From Zoogloea dura (lineage in GTDB: Bacteria; Pseudomonadota; Gammaproteobacteria; Burkholderiales; Rhodocyclaceae): DNA of 53,238 bases. Where the stretch lies: assembly GCF_012927165.1 (NCBI RefSeq), contig NZ_JABBGA010000028.1, forward strand, positions 1-53,238, in the 5' to 3' direction. The translations under genes were made by a program, and so were the position numbers. The notes under the pieces are model-generated. The model did not search any database, had not been told where the DNA came from, and saw only the letters and a list, made by a program, of their open reading frames with translations. How positions within the stretch are numbered: position 1 is the first letter of the stretch; the number at the start of each line of letters is the position of its first letter. Positions 8,706 to 18,342 of this stretch are shown here, one piece after another.

Positions 8706-8731
8706 AAAACCCGCCCCCGCAAGGGGGCGGG
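8706..8731 (-). terminator. Rho-independent terminator after rppH
   Basis: CCCGCCCCC, loop GCAA, GGGGGCGGG (8710-8731) gives a 9-bp stem. On the minus strand it is followed by TTTT (8706-8709). It separates rppH from the CBS gene. Confidence 0.75.
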
Positions 8732-8804
8732 CCGAACGCCGTGCGATGACGGCGAATCCAGGAATGACTCTCTGACACGGGCGCCTCTGCCGAGTTTCCG
8801 GAGC

Positions 8805-9359
8805 TCAGGCGTTCGGCGGCGGCGGCTCCAGGCGATCCTGCGGCCGGTCGAACAGCCTGTAACTCTCGGGCACCTCGAAAATCCGGTCCCGGAACAACAG
8901 GCGGGCCAGCTCCATGAGCGCGGACTGATACACCCCCCGCTTGAACTCGATCACCGCATCCAGCGGAACCCAATAGAAACTCCAGCGCCAGGCATCGAAC
9001 TCCGGGTGATTGCTCGCTCGCAGGCAAACGTCGGAATCGCGCCCCACCAACCGGAGCAGAAACCAGATCTGTTTCTGCCCCCGATAGGTGTTGCGCCATT
9101 CCCGCTTGATCCAGTGCTTGGGCACCTCGTAACGCAACCAGCCGCGCGTGCGGCCGATGATGCGGACGTGCTCAGGCTTCAAGCCGACTTCTTCGAAGAG
9201 CTCACGGTACATGGCCTGTTCCGGCGACTCGCCGTGCTTGATTCCGCCTTGCGGAAACTGCCAGGAATGTTCTCGTATCCGTTTGCCCCAGAAAACCTCG
9301 TTGCGCGCATTCACCAGAATGATGCCGACGTTAGGCCGATAGCCTTCACGGTCGAGCAT
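8805..9359 (-). CDS. rppH: RNA pyrophosphohydrolase RppH
   Basis: A Nudix enzyme converting 5'-triphosphate mRNA ends to monophosphate, which triggers RNase E decay. The 184 residues start [17 protein letters not shown], the RppH hallmark, and carry the Nudix box at 38-60 with GGIKHGES and REL.EEVG. It begins at the ATG at 9359 and is divergent from proS. The Pro-rich C-terminal tail EPPPPNA is normal for the family. Confidence 0.96.
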   Translation of the reverse strand: MLDREGYRPNVGIILVNARNEVFWGKRIREHSWQFPQGGIKHGESPEQAMYRELFEEVGLKPEHVRIIGRTRGWLRYEVPKHWIKREWRNTYRGQKQIWFLLRLVGRDSDVCLRASNHPEFDAWRWSFYWVPLDAVIEFKRGVYQSALMELARLLFRDRIFEVPESYRLFDRPQDRLEPPPPNA

Positions 9360-9513
9360 GGTGCAACCTTTAATTCATGAACTGTCCGGAATTCTTCCAC
9401 ATTTCCCCCTGTCGCGAAAGAACAACGCCCCGATTCGGTGCGCTGCAACAGAGGCACTGGCGGCTCACCGTGTGCACGGTAAAATCATGGACTGACTTAT
9501 AACGGATTCCGCC

Positions 9514-11232
9514 ATGCGAGCCTCCCAGTTCTTCCTCTCCACCCTCAAGGAAGCCCCCTCCGACGCCGAAGTCACCAGTCACAAGCTGATGATGCGTGCG
9601 GGGCTGATCAAGCGCCTTGCCGGCGGCATCTATACCTGGATGCCCCTCGGCCTGCGCGCCCTGCGCAAGGTGGAAGCCATCGTGAGGGAAGAAATGAACC
9701 GGGCCGGCGCCATTGAGGTCCTGATGCCTGCCGTCCAGCCTGCCGAACTGTGGCAGGAATCCGGCCGCTGGGACTTCTACGGCCCCGAGCTGCTGCGCTT
9801 CAAGGACCGCCATGACCGCGATTTCGTGATCGGCCCCACCCACGAGGAGGTCATCACCGACGTGGTTCGCCGTGAGCTCAAGAGCTATCGTCAGTTGCCC
9901 AAGCACTTCTACCAGGTGCAGATGAAGTTCCGCGACGAGATCCGCCCGCGCTTCGGCGTGATGCGTGGCCGCGAGTTCGTCATGAAGGACGGCTACTCCT
10001 TCCACAGCTCCTTCGAGGATCTGCAGCGGGAATACCGCAACATGTACGACACCTACCACCGCATTTTCCAGCGCCTCGGCCTGAAGTTCCGTGCGGTGGC
10101 GGCCGACACCGGCTCCATCGGCGGTACGGGCTCCCATGAGTTCCACGTGATCGCCGAAACCGGCGAGGACGACATCGCCTACTGCCCGGACTCCGACTAC
10201 GCCGCCAACGTCGAACTGGCCGAGGCCCTGGCCCCCGCGACACCCCGCCCGGCAGTCTCGGCGCCGCTGACCAAGGTACATACGCCCGGCGCCAAGACCA
10301 TCGACGAAGTGGCAGCCTTCCTGAAGGTGGCCGCCACCGCCACGGTCAAGGCCATCGTGGTGGACGGCGACGAAGCCTCCGGCAACAAGCCCGTGCTGCT
10401 GCTTCTGCGCGGCGACCACGAACTGAACGAAGTGAAGGCCCAGAAGATCGCCGGCGTGAAGAATCCGCTGACTTTCGCCTCGCCGGCCTCCCTGCTCGCC
10501 GCCTTCGGCGCCAATGCCGGCTCCCTCGGCCCGGTCGGCTTCCAGGGCCGCGTGGTGATGGACCGCAGCGTGGCCGCCATGGCCGACTTCGTCACCGGCG
10601 CCAACGAAGACGACTACCACTACACCGGCGTGAACATCGGGCGCGACTTCCCCGAGGCCGAAGTGGCCGACCTGCGCAACGTGGTGGCCGGCGACCCATC
10701 CCCCGACGGCAAGGGCACGCTTGAGATTTGCCGCGGCATCGAAGTCGGCCACATTTTCCAGCTTCGCACCAAGTACTCCGAAGCCCTCGCCTGCAAGTTC
10801 CTCAACGAACAGGGCAAGGAGCAGGTCATGGAGATGGGCTGCTACGGCATCGGCGTGTCGCGCATCCTCGGTGCGGCCATCGAACAGAACAACGACGCCC
10901 GCGGCATCATCTGGCCGGACGCCATCGCGCCTTTCCAGGTGGCCATCGTGCCGATGGGCTACGCCAAGTCCGAAGCCGTCCGCGAAGCCGCCAACGCGCT
11001 CTACGCCGAGCTCACCGCCGCCGGCATCGACGCCTTTCTGGATGACCGCGACGAACGTCCGGGCTCCCTGCTGGCCGACAACGAACTGATCGGCACCCCG
11101 CACCGGGTGGTGATCGGCGACCGCGGCCTGAAGGAAGGTGTGGTCGAATACCAGGGCCGTCGCGACGCTGAAGCGACCAAACTGACGGTGGCCGAAGTTG
11201 CCGCCACCGTCATCGCCAAACTCAAGGCCTGA
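9514..11232 (+). CDS. proS: Prolyl-tRNA synthetase (bacterial type, with editing domain)
   Basis: Class II synthetase for tRNA-Pro, 572 residues. It begins [20 protein letters not shown] and shows motif 2 ([21 protein letters not shown]), an inserted YbaK-like editing domain (about 225-385) that hydrolyses Ala-tRNA-Pro, motif 3 ([15 protein letters not shown]) and the C-terminal anticodon-binding domain. The stop codon overlaps the start of the lytic transglycosylase gene (TGATG), so the two are translationally coupled. Confidence 0.97.
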   Translation: MRASQFFLSTLKEAPSDAEVTSHKLMMRAGLIKRLAGGIYTWMPLGLRALRKVEAIVREEMNRAGAIEVLMPAVQPAELWQESGRWDFYGPELLRFKDRHDRDFVIGPTHEEVITDVVRRELKSYRQLPKHFYQVQMKFRDEIRPRFGVMRGREFVMKDGYSFHSSFEDLQREYRNMYDTYHRIFQRLGLKFRAVAADTGSIGGTGSHEFHVIAETGEDDIAYCPDSDYAANVELAEALAPATPRPAVSAPLTKVHTPGAKTIDEVAAFLKVAATATVKAIVVDGDEASGNKPVLLLLRGDHELNEVKAQKIAGVKNPLTFASPASLLAAFGANAGSLGPVGFQGRVVMDRSVAAMADFVTGANEDDYHYTGVNIGRDFPEAEVADLRNVVAGDPSPDGKGTLEICRGIEVGHIFQLRTKYSEALACKFLNEQGKEQVMEMGCYGIGVSRILGAAIEQNNDARGIIWPDAIAPFQVAIVPMGYAKSEAVREAANALYAELTAAGIDAFLDDRDERPGSLLADNELIGTPHRVVIGDRGLKEGVVEYQGRRDAEATKLTVAEVAATVIAKLKA

Positions 11233-11867
11233 TGCAGATGACCGGCTTGCGCAAAAACCTGGGCTCCGTGGTGCTGGCCCTGCTGCTGGCAAGCGGAGTT
11301 CCGCTTGCCCAGGCCGGCAACCAGCTCTACGAACCGCTGGCTGCCAGCGCCCAGGCGGCCCTGCACGCGGCGGTCGCCGACCAGGCACCGCTCGATCCCA
11401 GCTTCCAGCGCAATCCGGAGCGGGCGCGCTGGCTCAACGAGATGTCCCAGCGGCTGGCCAGGCGCATCCCCGACGAAGCCTATCGTTCCGAGCTGCTGCG
11501 CGCCGTGCATTACGAGGCCACCCGCGCCGGTCTCGACCCACAGCTGGTGCTGGGTCTCGTCCAGGTCGAAAGCGGCTTCAAGAAATACGCGGTGTCGACG
11601 GCCGGCGCGCGCGGCTACATGCAGGTGATGCCCTTCTGGGTCAAGCTCATCGGCAACCAGGAAACCAACCTCTTCCACATGCGCACCAACCTGCGCTTCG
11701 GCTGCACCATCCTGCGCCACTACCTGGACATCGAAAAGGGCGACCTCTTCCGCGCCCTGGGCCGCTACAACGGCAGCCTGGGCAAGCCCGAGTACCCCAA
11801 CCTGGTCCGGGCTGCGTGGGAGAACAACTGGTCCTATCCTTCCCTGCGTCTGGCCCAGAACCCCTGA
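11232..11867 (+). CDS. Lytic transglycosylase (SLT domain)
   Basis: A 211-residue exported enzyme that cleaves peptidoglycan glycan strands to 1,6-anhydromuropeptides. Residues 1-29 form a signal peptide ending AQAG. The SLT domain follows with the catalytic glutamate in LGLVQVESGFKKYAVS and the downstream GARGYMQVMPFW and YNGSLGKPEYP motifs. Its ATG overlaps the proS stop by 1 nt. The proS/transglycosylase pairing is common in betaproteobacteria. The stem-loop at 11891-11917 closes the operon. Confidence 0.92.
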   Translation: MQMTGLRKNLGSVVLALLLASGVPLAQAGNQLYEPLAASAQAALHAAVADQAPLDPSFQRNPERARWLNEMSQRLARRIPDEAYRSELLRAVHYEATRAGLDPQLVLGLVQVESGFKKYAVSTAGARGYMQVMPFWVKLIGNQETNLFHMRTNLRFGCTILRHYLDIEKGDLFRALGRYNGSLGKPEYPNLVRAAWENNWSYPSLRLAQNP

Positions 11868-11890
11868 ACCGGACGATCCGGGCACAAACG

Positions 11891-11917
11891 AAACGGGCAC
11901 CGCGAGGTGCCCGTTTT
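11891..11917. terminator. Bidirectional terminator
   Basis: AAACGGGCACC, short loop, GGTGCCCGTTTT between the convergent transglycosylase and mnmA genes. It has a T run on the plus strand and an A run on the left, so it can serve both. Confidence 0.8.
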
Positions 11918-11937
11918 CAATCCGCTGAGCAATGGGC

Positions 11938-13050
11938 TCAGGCGACGATGATCCCGCCTCCCAGGCACACCCGGCTCTCGTAGATCACCACGCTCTGCCC
12001 CGGGGTCACCGCCCACTGCGGCTGGGCGAAGGCGATCTCGGCACGGCCATCCACCAGGCTGTCGATCTCGCATGGGGCATCGGGGGTGCGGTAGCGCGGC
12101 TTGGCCGTGTACACCCAGTGGGTACGGGGATCGCGCCCCGACACCCAGCTCAGGTCCGCGGCAATCATGCGGTCTTTGAGCAGGGCGGGATGATCGTGCC
12201 CCTGAACTACGTACAACACGTTCTTGGCCACATCCTTCACCGCCGCATACCAGGCATCGTGCTCACCGGCCTCATCCTGATTGCCCTTGATGCCGCCGAT
12301 CTGCAGGCCCTTGCGCTGACCGATGGTGTGATGCATCAGCCCCTGGTGCTGGCCGATCACCTTGTCCCCCTCGAGGGTCCGGATCTCACCCGGGCGGGCG
12401 GGCAGATAGCGGGACAGGAACTCCCGGAAGGGCCGCTCGCCGATGAAACAGATGCCGGTCGAGTCCTTCTTGTCGAAAACATGCAAACCGGCCGCCTCGG
12501 CCAGCTTGCGGACGTCCCGTTTGTACAGATGACCGATGGGGAACAAGGTCCTGGAGAGCTGGGCCTGGTTGAGGCGGTACAGGAAGTAGCTCTGGTCCTT
12601 CGTTCCGTCCTCGGCCTTGAGCAGCTGGAATTCGGTCCGGCCGTCATTGGTCCATTCGCGCACCTGGGCGTAGTGCCCGGTGGCGATACGATCGGCCCCC
12701 AGGGCCATCGCGTGATCCAGGAAGGCCTTGAACTTGATTTCCGAGTTGCACAGGATGTCCGGGTTCGGCGTGCGCCCCGCCTCGTACTCCTTCAGGAAGT
12801 CGGCGAAGACGCGCTCCTTGTACTCCTTCGAGAAGTTGACCACCTCCAGCTCGATGCCCAGCACATCGGCCACCGATACCACGTCAACCAGGTCGGCCCG
12901 GGTCGAGCAGTACTCATCGTCATCGTCGTCCTCCCAGTTCTTCATGAACAGGCCGACCACGTCGTAGCCCTGCTGCTTGAGCAACAGGGCCGCCACCGAC
13001 GAATCCACACCGCCGGACATGCCGACGACGACTTTTTCCTTACGAGACAT
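11938..13050 (-). CDS. mnmA: tRNA-specific 2-thiouridylase MnmA
   Basis: Installs sulfur at U34 of Lys, Glu and Gln tRNAs, taking it from the IscS/Tus relay. The 370 residues contain the PP-loop [15 protein letters not shown] near the N-terminus, the catalytic nucleophile in [12 protein letters not shown] and the second cysteine in [10 protein letters not shown]. The ATG at 13050 has AAGGA upstream, so the longer frame is not used. It overlaps the preceding hypothetical gene by 11 bp. The nearby nudJ-type gene matches the enterobacterial nudJ-rluE-mnmA neighbourhood. Confidence 0.96.
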   Translation of the reverse strand: MSRKEKVVVGMSGGVDSSVAALLLKQQGYDVVGLFMKNWEDDDDDEYCSTRADLVDVVSVADVLGIELEVVNFSKEYKERVFADFLKEYEAGRTPNPDILCNSEIKFKAFLDHAMALGADRIATGHYAQVREWTNDGRTEFQLLKAEDGTKDQSYFLYRLNQAQLSRTLFPIGHLYKRDVRKLAEAAGLHVFDKKDSTGICFIGERPFREFLSRYLPARPGEIRTLEGDKVIGQHQGLMHHTIGQRKGLQIGGIKGNQDEAGEHDAWYAAVKDVAKNVLYVVQGHDHPALLKDRMIAADLSWVSGRDPRTHWVYTAKPRYRTPDAPCEIDSLVDGRAEIAFAQPQWAVTPGQSVVIYESRVCLGGGIIVA

Positions 13051-13597
13051 TCGGTCCTTCTCCATCCAGCCAGTCTTCCAGGGGCAACACCACGGCCGGA
13101 TCGCCGTGTTCCCCGAACCACGTATCCACAACGAACTGCTGACCCGGCGGCTCGCCGGCCACATCCCGGATCACCGCAGAAAAATGCTGGCTCACCAGCC
13201 AGCGCACCCGCCGCCGAATGGGCTCGACGGCATGAAAGTGCAGCAGCCCGCGCCCTTCCAGCAGATGCAGAAACCCCGTCGTGGTCTCCGCATGGTCAAT
13301 GCAGTCCATCATTCCATGCACGGCATCATCGAGGAAATCCCCCGGTCGGTCGGCATGGATGGGCGATTGCTCACCCGCCCAGCGGTACATCTGCCCGACC
13401 ACCTGGGCCAGGATCGCCCGCTCGGCAATCGGCGTGTCGGCCAAACCCAGGCGCTGCCCCAGTTCGGCAATCCGGGCTTCGGCAAAACTCACTTCCTGGC
13501 GCGCCATGCAGCCATAGTTGAAGCACACCACTGCCTGCTCGTCGGCGAGCGCCCGGCCGGCTCCGCACAGGCACAGCAGAATCAGAAACCAGCGCAT
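13040..13597 (-). CDS. Conserved hypothetical secreted protein
   Basis: A 185-residue protein with a cleavable signal peptide ([16 protein letters not shown]), so probably periplasmic. The mature part has several cysteines (CFNYGC, MMDCIDH) and conserved-looking [27 protein letters not shown], then a C-terminal region rich in aromatic and acidic residues. I do not recognise a characterised family, although similar proteins occur between Nudix and mnmA genes in related bacteria. The ATG at 13597 is preferred to the GTG one codon earlier. Overlap with mnmA suggests a joint transcript. Confidence 0.75.
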   Translation of the reverse strand: MRWFLILLCLCGAGRALADEQAVVCFNYGCMARQEVSFAEARIAELGQRLGLADTPIAERAILAQVVGQMYRWAGEQSPIHADRPGDFLDDAVHGMMDCIDHAETTTGFLHLLEGRGLLHFHAVEPIRRRVRWLVSQHFSAVIRDVAGEPPGQQFVVDTWFGEHGDPAVVLPLEDWLDGEGPNVS

Positions 13598-13612
13598 CAC
13601 CGTCGCTTCAGC

Positions 13613-14065
13613 CTAACTGTCGTAATGGCGGATCAAGTCCAGGGGATACTGCCTGCCCGCAAGGTAGTCCTCGCAGCATTGCAGGATCAGGGGGCTGCGA
13701 TGGCGCGCCCGTGTCGCCCGCACTTCATCGAGGTCCATCCACACCGCGCGGACGATGCCCTCATCCAGGCTGCGCGCCGGATCAAAGCCGACGACATCGC
13801 CACCGAACGCAAACCGCAAATAGGTCACGTCATTGTCGGGACGTGGCCACTGGTAAACGCCCACCAGGAATCGTGGCACAAAGCTGTGAGCCGTTTCTTC
13901 CAGCGCTTCGCGGGCAGTCGCATCAACCAGCGACTCGCCCTGCTCCAGGTGCCCCGCAGGCTGATTGAAGCGCAAGCCACCCTCGGTCTCTTCCTCGACC
14001 AGCAGGAAGCGGCCATCGCGCTCGACGATCGCCGCCACTGTGACATTAGGTTTCCAGAGTCTCAT
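13613..14065 (-). CDS. nudJ: Nudix hydrolase, NudJ-type phosphatase
   Basis: A 150-residue Nudix protein starting MRLWKPNVTVAAIVERDGRFLLVEEE, with the Nudix box GHLEQGESLVDATAREALEETA. The sequence resembles NudJ (YmfB), which hydrolyses nucleoside di/triphosphates and thiamine (hydroxymethylpyrimidine) pyrophosphate. The location upstream of mnmA supports this. The exact substrate is inferred. The three genes at 14065-11938 have gaps or overlaps below 20 bp and form an operon. Confidence 0.87.
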   Translation of the reverse strand: MRLWKPNVTVAAIVERDGRFLLVEEETEGGLRFNQPAGHLEQGESLVDATAREALEETAHSFVPRFLVGVYQWPRPDNDVTYLRFAFGGDVVGFDPARSLDEGIVRAVWMDLDEVRATRARHRSPLILQCCEDYLAGRQYPLDLIRHYDS

Positions 14066-14135
14066 GGGCGCCCCACACGCAAAGCCGGCATTCTAACCCC
14101 TTCCGGGCGGCGGTCCGCAGGTCCGCGGAATGCGC

Positions 14136-14141
14136 TAGAAT
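14136..14141 (+). promoter_or_regulatory. Possible -10 element for ilvE
   Basis: TAGAAT about 42 bp upstream of the ilvE start in a GC-rich context. No convincing -35 is present at 16-18 bp, so this is a weak call. Confidence 0.35.
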
Positions 14142-14182
14142 CGGGGGTTTGAATTTACTGCATACAGCTGGAGATCCCCATA

Positions 14183-15103
14183 ATGTCAATGGCAGACCGC
14201 GACGGTTTCATCTGGTACGACGGCAAGCTCGTGCCGTGGCGCGAAGCGACCACCCACGTGCTCACCCATTCCCTGCACTACGGCCTGTCCGTATTCGAGG
14301 GCGTCCGTGCGTACAACACCGTCAAGGGCACCGCGATCTTCCGCCTGGCCGAGCACACCCAGCGCCTGCTGAACTCCGGCAAGATCTACATGATGAGCAT
14401 TCCTTACACCAAGGATGAACTCATGGAAGCCCAGCTGGAAGTGGTCCGTGCCAACAAGCTCGAGTCCTGCTATCTGCGCCCAATCGCCTTCTACGGCTCC
14501 GAAAAGATGGGCATCTCCACCAAGGGCGCCACCGTCCACGTGGCCATCGCCGCCTGGCCGTGGGGCGCCTACCTGGGTGAAGACGGCCTCGAGAAGGGCA
14601 TTCGCGTCAAGACCTCGTCCTTCGCCCGTCACCACGTCAACGTGACCATGCCGCGCGCCAAGCTGGCCTCCACCTACGCCAACTCCATTCTGGCCAACCT
14701 GGAAGCCACCGAAGCCGGCTACGACGAAGCCCTGCTCCTCGACACCAACGGCTTCGTGGCCGAAGGCGCCGGCGAGAACCTCTTCGTGATCAAGGACGGC
14801 GCCATCTACGAACCCGAAATCGCTTCGGCCCTCACCGGCATCACCCGCTCTTCGGTGATCCAGGTGGCCAAGGAATTCGGTCTCGAAGTGATCTCCAAGC
14901 GCATCACCCGCGACGACATCTACATCGCCGACGAAGCCTTCTTCACCGGCACCGCCGCCGAAGTCACCCCGATTCGCGAACTCGACGGCCGTACCATCGG
15001 CGAAGGCCGCCGCGGCCCGATCACCGAGAAGCTGCAGACCCGCTTCTTCGAGATCGTGAACGGCAAGGCCCCCGAGTACGAACACTGGCTGTCATTCATC
15101 TAA
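14183..15103 (+). CDS. ilvE: Branched-chain amino acid aminotransferase
   Basis: PLP enzyme (fold type IV) for the last step of Val, Leu and Ile synthesis and the first step of their breakdown. The 306 residues contain HSLHYGLSVFEGVRAY at the N-terminus, the PLP lysine in PRAKLASTYANS and the signature GAGENLFVIKDG. GGAG lies 8 nt before the ATG at 14183; a second ATG two codons on is possible. It is followed after 23 bp by a zinc-finger gene on the same strand. Confidence 0.96.
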   Translation: MSMADRDGFIWYDGKLVPWREATTHVLTHSLHYGLSVFEGVRAYNTVKGTAIFRLAEHTQRLLNSGKIYMMSIPYTKDELMEAQLEVVRANKLESCYLRPIAFYGSEKMGISTKGATVHVAIAAWPWGAYLGEDGLEKGIRVKTSSFARHHVNVTMPRAKLASTYANSILANLEATEAGYDEALLLDTNGFVAEGAGENLFVIKDGAIYEPEIASALTGITRSSVIQVAKEFGLEVISKRITRDDIYIADEAFFTGTAAEVTPIRELDGRTIGEGRRGPITEKLQTRFFEIVNGKAPEYEHWLSFI

Positions 15104-15126
15104 GCTCAGAGATCCAGGAGAAATCC

Positions 15127-15327
15127 ATGCCCGAGAACCAGGACAAGACCCAGCCGATCGCAGTCACGGCCAAGGAGCTGCCCCTTCACTGTCCGATGCC
15201 CGACGCCCCCCTGTGGGCCCGGCATCCCCGTGTCTTTCTCGACGTGACGGCAGAAGGCCAGGCCACCTGCCCCTACTGTGGCGCCAAGTACGTCTTCTCC
15301 GGCGAGTTGCCCAAAGGTCATCACTGA
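15127..15327 (+). CDS. Zinc-finger (CHCC-type) protein
   Basis: A 66-residue protein whose C-terminal half has the CHCC pattern: HPRVFLDV then ATCPYCGAKYVF. It resembles the zinc domain of mitochondrial complex I subunit NDUFS6; free-standing bacterial versions of about 65 residues are common and of unknown role. AGGAG precedes the ATG. It shares the ilvE transcript. A strong stem-loop follows at 15346-15373. Confidence 0.88.
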   Translation: MPENQDKTQPIAVTAKELPLHCPMPDAPLWARHPRVFLDVTAEGQATCPYCGAKYVFSGELPKGHH

Positions 15328-15345
15328 CCCTTCGGCGCAGGTAAC

Positions 15346-15373
15346 GGGACGGGGGCGGCAACGCCCCCGTCCC
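15346..15373 (+). terminator. Stem-loop after the zinc-finger gene
   Basis: GGGACGGGGGCG, loop GCAA, CGCCCCCGTCCC is a perfect 12-bp stem. There is no U tract, so it may be a processing or pausing structure rather than a classic terminator. Confidence 0.5.
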
Positions 15374-15405
15374 GCGTCCGGACCTTCCCTCCGAGAGGCA
15401 TCCGC

Positions 15406-15837
15406 ATGAGCAGTCCGATCTTCACCTCCCCGGAAGACGCCGAAGCCGCCTTCTATGCTGCCCTGGCCCAAGCCGACCTGGACCAGATGATGGCCGTCTG
15501 GTCGGAGGACGATGAAGTTGTCTGCATCCACCCCGGCAGCATCCGCCTGATCGGCCTCAACGCCATCCGTGAATCCTGGCGCCAATTGTTCGCCAGCGGC
15601 GCGCGCATCACCGTCAGCCCCACGCATCCGGTACGCTGGACCGACATGATGCTGGCCGTACACACCGTGCATCAGCATGTGCACGTGGAAGGTGACGATC
15701 GCCTGCATCCGCCGATCATCGCCACCAACGTCTTCGCCCGCGGCGCCCTCGGCTGGCGGATGATCATGCACCATGCCGCCCCCGCGCCGGACATGGACAA
15801 CCTGCACAGCCACGACAGCCCGCACATCATCCATTGA
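15406..15837 (+). CDS. NTF2-like / SnoaL-type domain protein
   Basis: A 143-residue protein beginning MSSPIFTSPEDAEAAFYAALAQADLDQMMAVW, the start typical of NTF2-like domains (DUF4440/YybH type), with a single alpha-plus-beta barrel. Its C-terminus is rich in histidine (MHHAAPAPDMDNLHSHDSPHIIH), which may bind metal. No activity can be assigned. Its stop overlaps the TTG start of the downstream hydrolase gene, so the two are probably co-translated. Confidence 0.8.
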   Translation: MSSPIFTSPEDAEAAFYAALAQADLDQMMAVWSEDDEVVCIHPGSIRLIGLNAIRESWRQLFASGARITVSPTHPVRWTDMMLAVHTVHQHVHVEGDDRLHPPIIATNVFARGALGWRMIMHHAAPAPDMDNLHSHDSPHIIH

Positions 15838-16808
15838 GGCCCCACCGCCCTTCAGGCTACACCGCCCCACGCTGGCTGCCCGGCGGCCACGCCCAGACCA
15901 TCTGGCCCCTCCTTTGCAAGGGGCCACTCCCCAGCTTCCAGAGAGAACGCTGGGCCACGCCCGACGGCGACTTCATCGACCTGGACTGGCTGCCCCACCA
16001 AGCTGGCAAGCCCCTCGTAATCCTCTTCCACGGACTGGAAGGCTCGAGCGACTCACCGTATGCCCGCAGCCTGATGCGCCTCGTCGCGGCCAGGGGCTGG
16101 AACGGAGTCGTGCCGCATTTCCGTGGCTGCTCCGGCGAACCCAACCTGCTTCCCCGCGCCTACCATTCGGGTGATGCCGAAGAGATCGGCTGGATTCTCG
16201 AACGCCTGGCAAGCCGCCACACCGGCGTCGCCCGCTACGCCGCCGGAGTCTCTCTGGGCGGAAATGCACTGCTGCTCTGGCTCGGCACCCGCGGTGAAGC
16301 CGCCCACCCCATCGTCAATGCCGCCGCCGCGATCTGCCCACCGCTGGACCTCAGCGCCGCCGGGCATCACCTCGGCAAGGGCTTCAACCGCCTGTACACC
16401 CGCCACTTCCTGGCCACGCTGAAGCACAACGCGGCCACCAAGCTCAGCCGCCACCCGGGCCTCTTCGACCGTGAGGCCATGCTGCGCAGCCGCAACCTCT
16501 ATGAGTTCGACAACGTCGTCACCGCACCGCTGCATGGCTTCAAGAACACCGACGACTACTGGCAGCGCGCCTCCAGCAAGACCCATCTGCAGGGCATCCG
16601 GATCCCGACCCTGGTGATAAACCCGCTCAACGATCCCTTCCTGCCCGCCCGCCACCTACCCGGCAAGCAGGACGTCTCCGCCGCGGTCACCCTGGAGCAG
16701 CCTGCCGAGGGCGGCCATGTGGGTTTTGTGTGCGGCCCCTGGCCCGGCCACCTGGACTGGCTTCCGCAGCGACTCGTGAGCTTTTTCACGGACGCTCCGG
16801 AATGTTAA
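15834..16808 (+). CDS. YheT-type alpha/beta hydrolase
   Basis: A 324-residue hydrolase of the YheT/AB-hydrolase-4 family. It shows the family opening RWLPGGHAQTIWPLL, the oxyanion region LFHGLEGSSDSPYARSL, the nucleophile elbow YAAGVSLGGNALLLWLG (Ser in GVSLGG), the acid in LVINPLNDPFLP and the histidine in GGHVGFV. Relatives are esterases of poorly known substrate. The TTG at 15834 overlaps the upstream stop (TTGA) and is the only start that keeps the family N-terminus. Confidence 0.88.
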   Translation: MRPHRPSGYTAPRWLPGGHAQTIWPLLCKGPLPSFQRERWATPDGDFIDLDWLPHQAGKPLVILFHGLEGSSDSPYARSLMRLVAARGWNGVVPHFRGCSGEPNLLPRAYHSGDAEEIGWILERLASRHTGVARYAAGVSLGGNALLLWLGTRGEAAHPIVNAAAAICPPLDLSAAGHHLGKGFNRLYTRHFLATLKHNAATKLSRHPGLFDREAMLRSRNLYEFDNVVTAPLHGFKNTDDYWQRASSKTHLQGIRIPTLVINPLNDPFLPARHLPGKQDVSAAVTLEQPAEGGHVGFVCGPWPGHLDWLPQRLVSFFTDAPEC

Positions 16809-16850
16809 ACAACATCACAAAGGCACACCGATGTGTCATTGTGCACCGCG

Positions 16851-16856
16851 TATAAT
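16851..16856 (+). promoter_or_regulatory. -10 element upstream of phosphomannomutase
   Basis: A perfect TATAAT 34 bp before the chosen ATG, preceded by GCG. There is no good -35 at 16-18 bp, so an activator or an extended element may be involved. Confidence 0.45.
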
Positions 16857-16890
16857 CCGTTCATCATTAACCTCGCACCGGAGCTTCAGC

Positions 16891-18273
16891 ATGTTCGTCC
16901 CCGCCCCAGAGATCTTCAAGGCCTATGACATTCGCGGCATCGTCGACAAGACCCTGACCGCCGAAGCCGTTCGCGCCATCGGCCACGCCCTGGGCTCCGA
17001 AGCCGTCGCACGCGGCCAGAAGGCCATCGCAGTGGGACGTGACGGCCGCCTGTCGGGCCCCGAACTGGCGGGCGCCCTCTCCGACGGCATCCGCGCTGCC
17101 GGCGTCGACGTGATCGACGTGGGCTGCGTCCCCACCCCGCTGACCTACTTCGCCGCCTACGAGCTGGGCACGAACTCCTGCGTCTCCGTCACCGGCAGCC
17201 ACAATCCGCCGGACTACAACGGCCTCAAGATGGTCCTGGGCGGCCAGACCCTGTTCGGCGAACTGATCCAGGGCCTGCGCCAGCGTATCATCGACGGCGA
17301 CCTGGTCACTGCGGCGGAGCCCGGCAAGCTGACCCAGGCCGACGTGGTCCCGGCCTACATCGAGAAGATCGTTGGCGACGTGAAGCTGTCCCGCCCCATG
17401 AAGGTGGTCATGGACTGCGGCAACGGCGTGGCCGGTGCCGTGGCGCCTGAGCTCTTCAAGCGCATGGGCTGCGAGCTGGTCGAACTGTTCTGTGAGGTGG
17501 ACGGCAACTTCCCCAACCACCACCCGGACCCGTCCAAGCCCGAGAACCTGGCCGACGTGATCCGCGCTCTCAAGGAAACCGATGCCGAGATCGGCCTGGC
17601 CTTCGATGGCGACGGCGACCGCCTGGGCGTGGTGACCAAGGATGGCGAGATCATCTTCCCCGACCGCCAGCTGATGCTGTTTGCCGAGGACGTGCTGACC
17701 CGCGTGCCGGGCGGCGAGATCATCTACGACGTCAAATGCACCCGCAACCTGGCCGGCTGGATCAAGGCCCGCGGCGGCAAGCCCACCATGTGGAACACCG
17801 GCCACGCCCTGGTCAAGGCCAAGCTCAAGGAAACCGGCGCTCCGCTGGCCGGCGAGATGAGCGGTCACGTGTTCTTCAAGGAGCGCTGGTACGGCTTCGA
17901 TGACGGCCTGTACACCGGCGCCCGGCTGCTCGAGATCGTCTCCCGTCAGCCCGACGCCAACCCCGTGCTCAAGGGCTTGCCCAACGCCACCAGCACCCCC
18001 GAGCTCAACATCAAGATGAACGAGGGCGAGCCCTTCACCCTGGTGGACAAGCTGAAGGCCGAAGCCACCTTTGAAGGCGCCGAGAGCCTGCTGACCATCG
18101 ACGGCGTACGCGTCGAGTACGCCGACGGCTTCGGGCTGGCCCGCCCCTCCAACACCACCCCGGTGGTGGTCCTGCGTTTCGAAGCCGACAACGAGGCGGC
18201 CATCGCCCGCATCCAGGCCGACTTCCGCCGTGCCATCGAAGGCGTGTGGCCGGGCGTCAAGCTGCCGTTCTAA
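16891..18273 (+). CDS. algC: Phosphomannomutase/phosphoglucomutase
   Basis: Interconverts hexose 6- and 1-phosphates to supply sugar nucleotides for LPS and exopolysaccharide. The 460 residues start PEIFKAYDIRGIVDKTL, carry the phosphoserine loop in VTGSHNPPDYNG, the magnesium loop DGDGDRLG and the sugar loop GEMSGHVFFKE, in the order of the AlgC/ManB family. The ATG at 16891 with GGAG 8 nt upstream is preferred over a longer frame. It is a single gene bounded by a TATAAT upstream and a terminator downstream. The algC symbol is by family resemblance. Confidence 0.92.
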   Translation: MFVPAPEIFKAYDIRGIVDKTLTAEAVRAIGHALGSEAVARGQKAIAVGRDGRLSGPELAGALSDGIRAAGVDVIDVGCVPTPLTYFAAYELGTNSCVSVTGSHNPPDYNGLKMVLGGQTLFGELIQGLRQRIIDGDLVTAAEPGKLTQADVVPAYIEKIVGDVKLSRPMKVVMDCGNGVAGAVAPELFKRMGCELVELFCEVDGNFPNHHPDPSKPENLADVIRALKETDAEIGLAFDGDGDRLGVVTKDGEIIFPDRQLMLFAEDVLTRVPGGEIIYDVKCTRNLAGWIKARGGKPTMWNTGHALVKAKLKETGAPLAGEMSGHVFFKERWYGFDDGLYTGARLLEIVSRQPDANPVLKGLPNATSTPELNIKMNEGEPFTLVDKLKAEATFEGAESLLTIDGVRVEYADGFGLARPSNTTPVVVLRFEADNEAAIARIQADFRRAIEGVWPGVKLPF

Positions 18274-18290
18274 TGCATGATCGCTGAATG

Positions 18291-18318
18291 AAAAGGGCCA
18301 CCTTCGGGTGGCCCTTTT
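18291..18318. terminator. Bidirectional terminator
   Basis: AAAAGGGCCACC, loop TTCG, GGTGGCCCTTTT is a perfect 12-bp stem with A and T runs on both sides, between the convergent phosphomannomutase and Nudix genes. Confidence 0.88.
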
Positions 18319-18342
18319 CACATCTCCGTCCGCTCAGGCGCG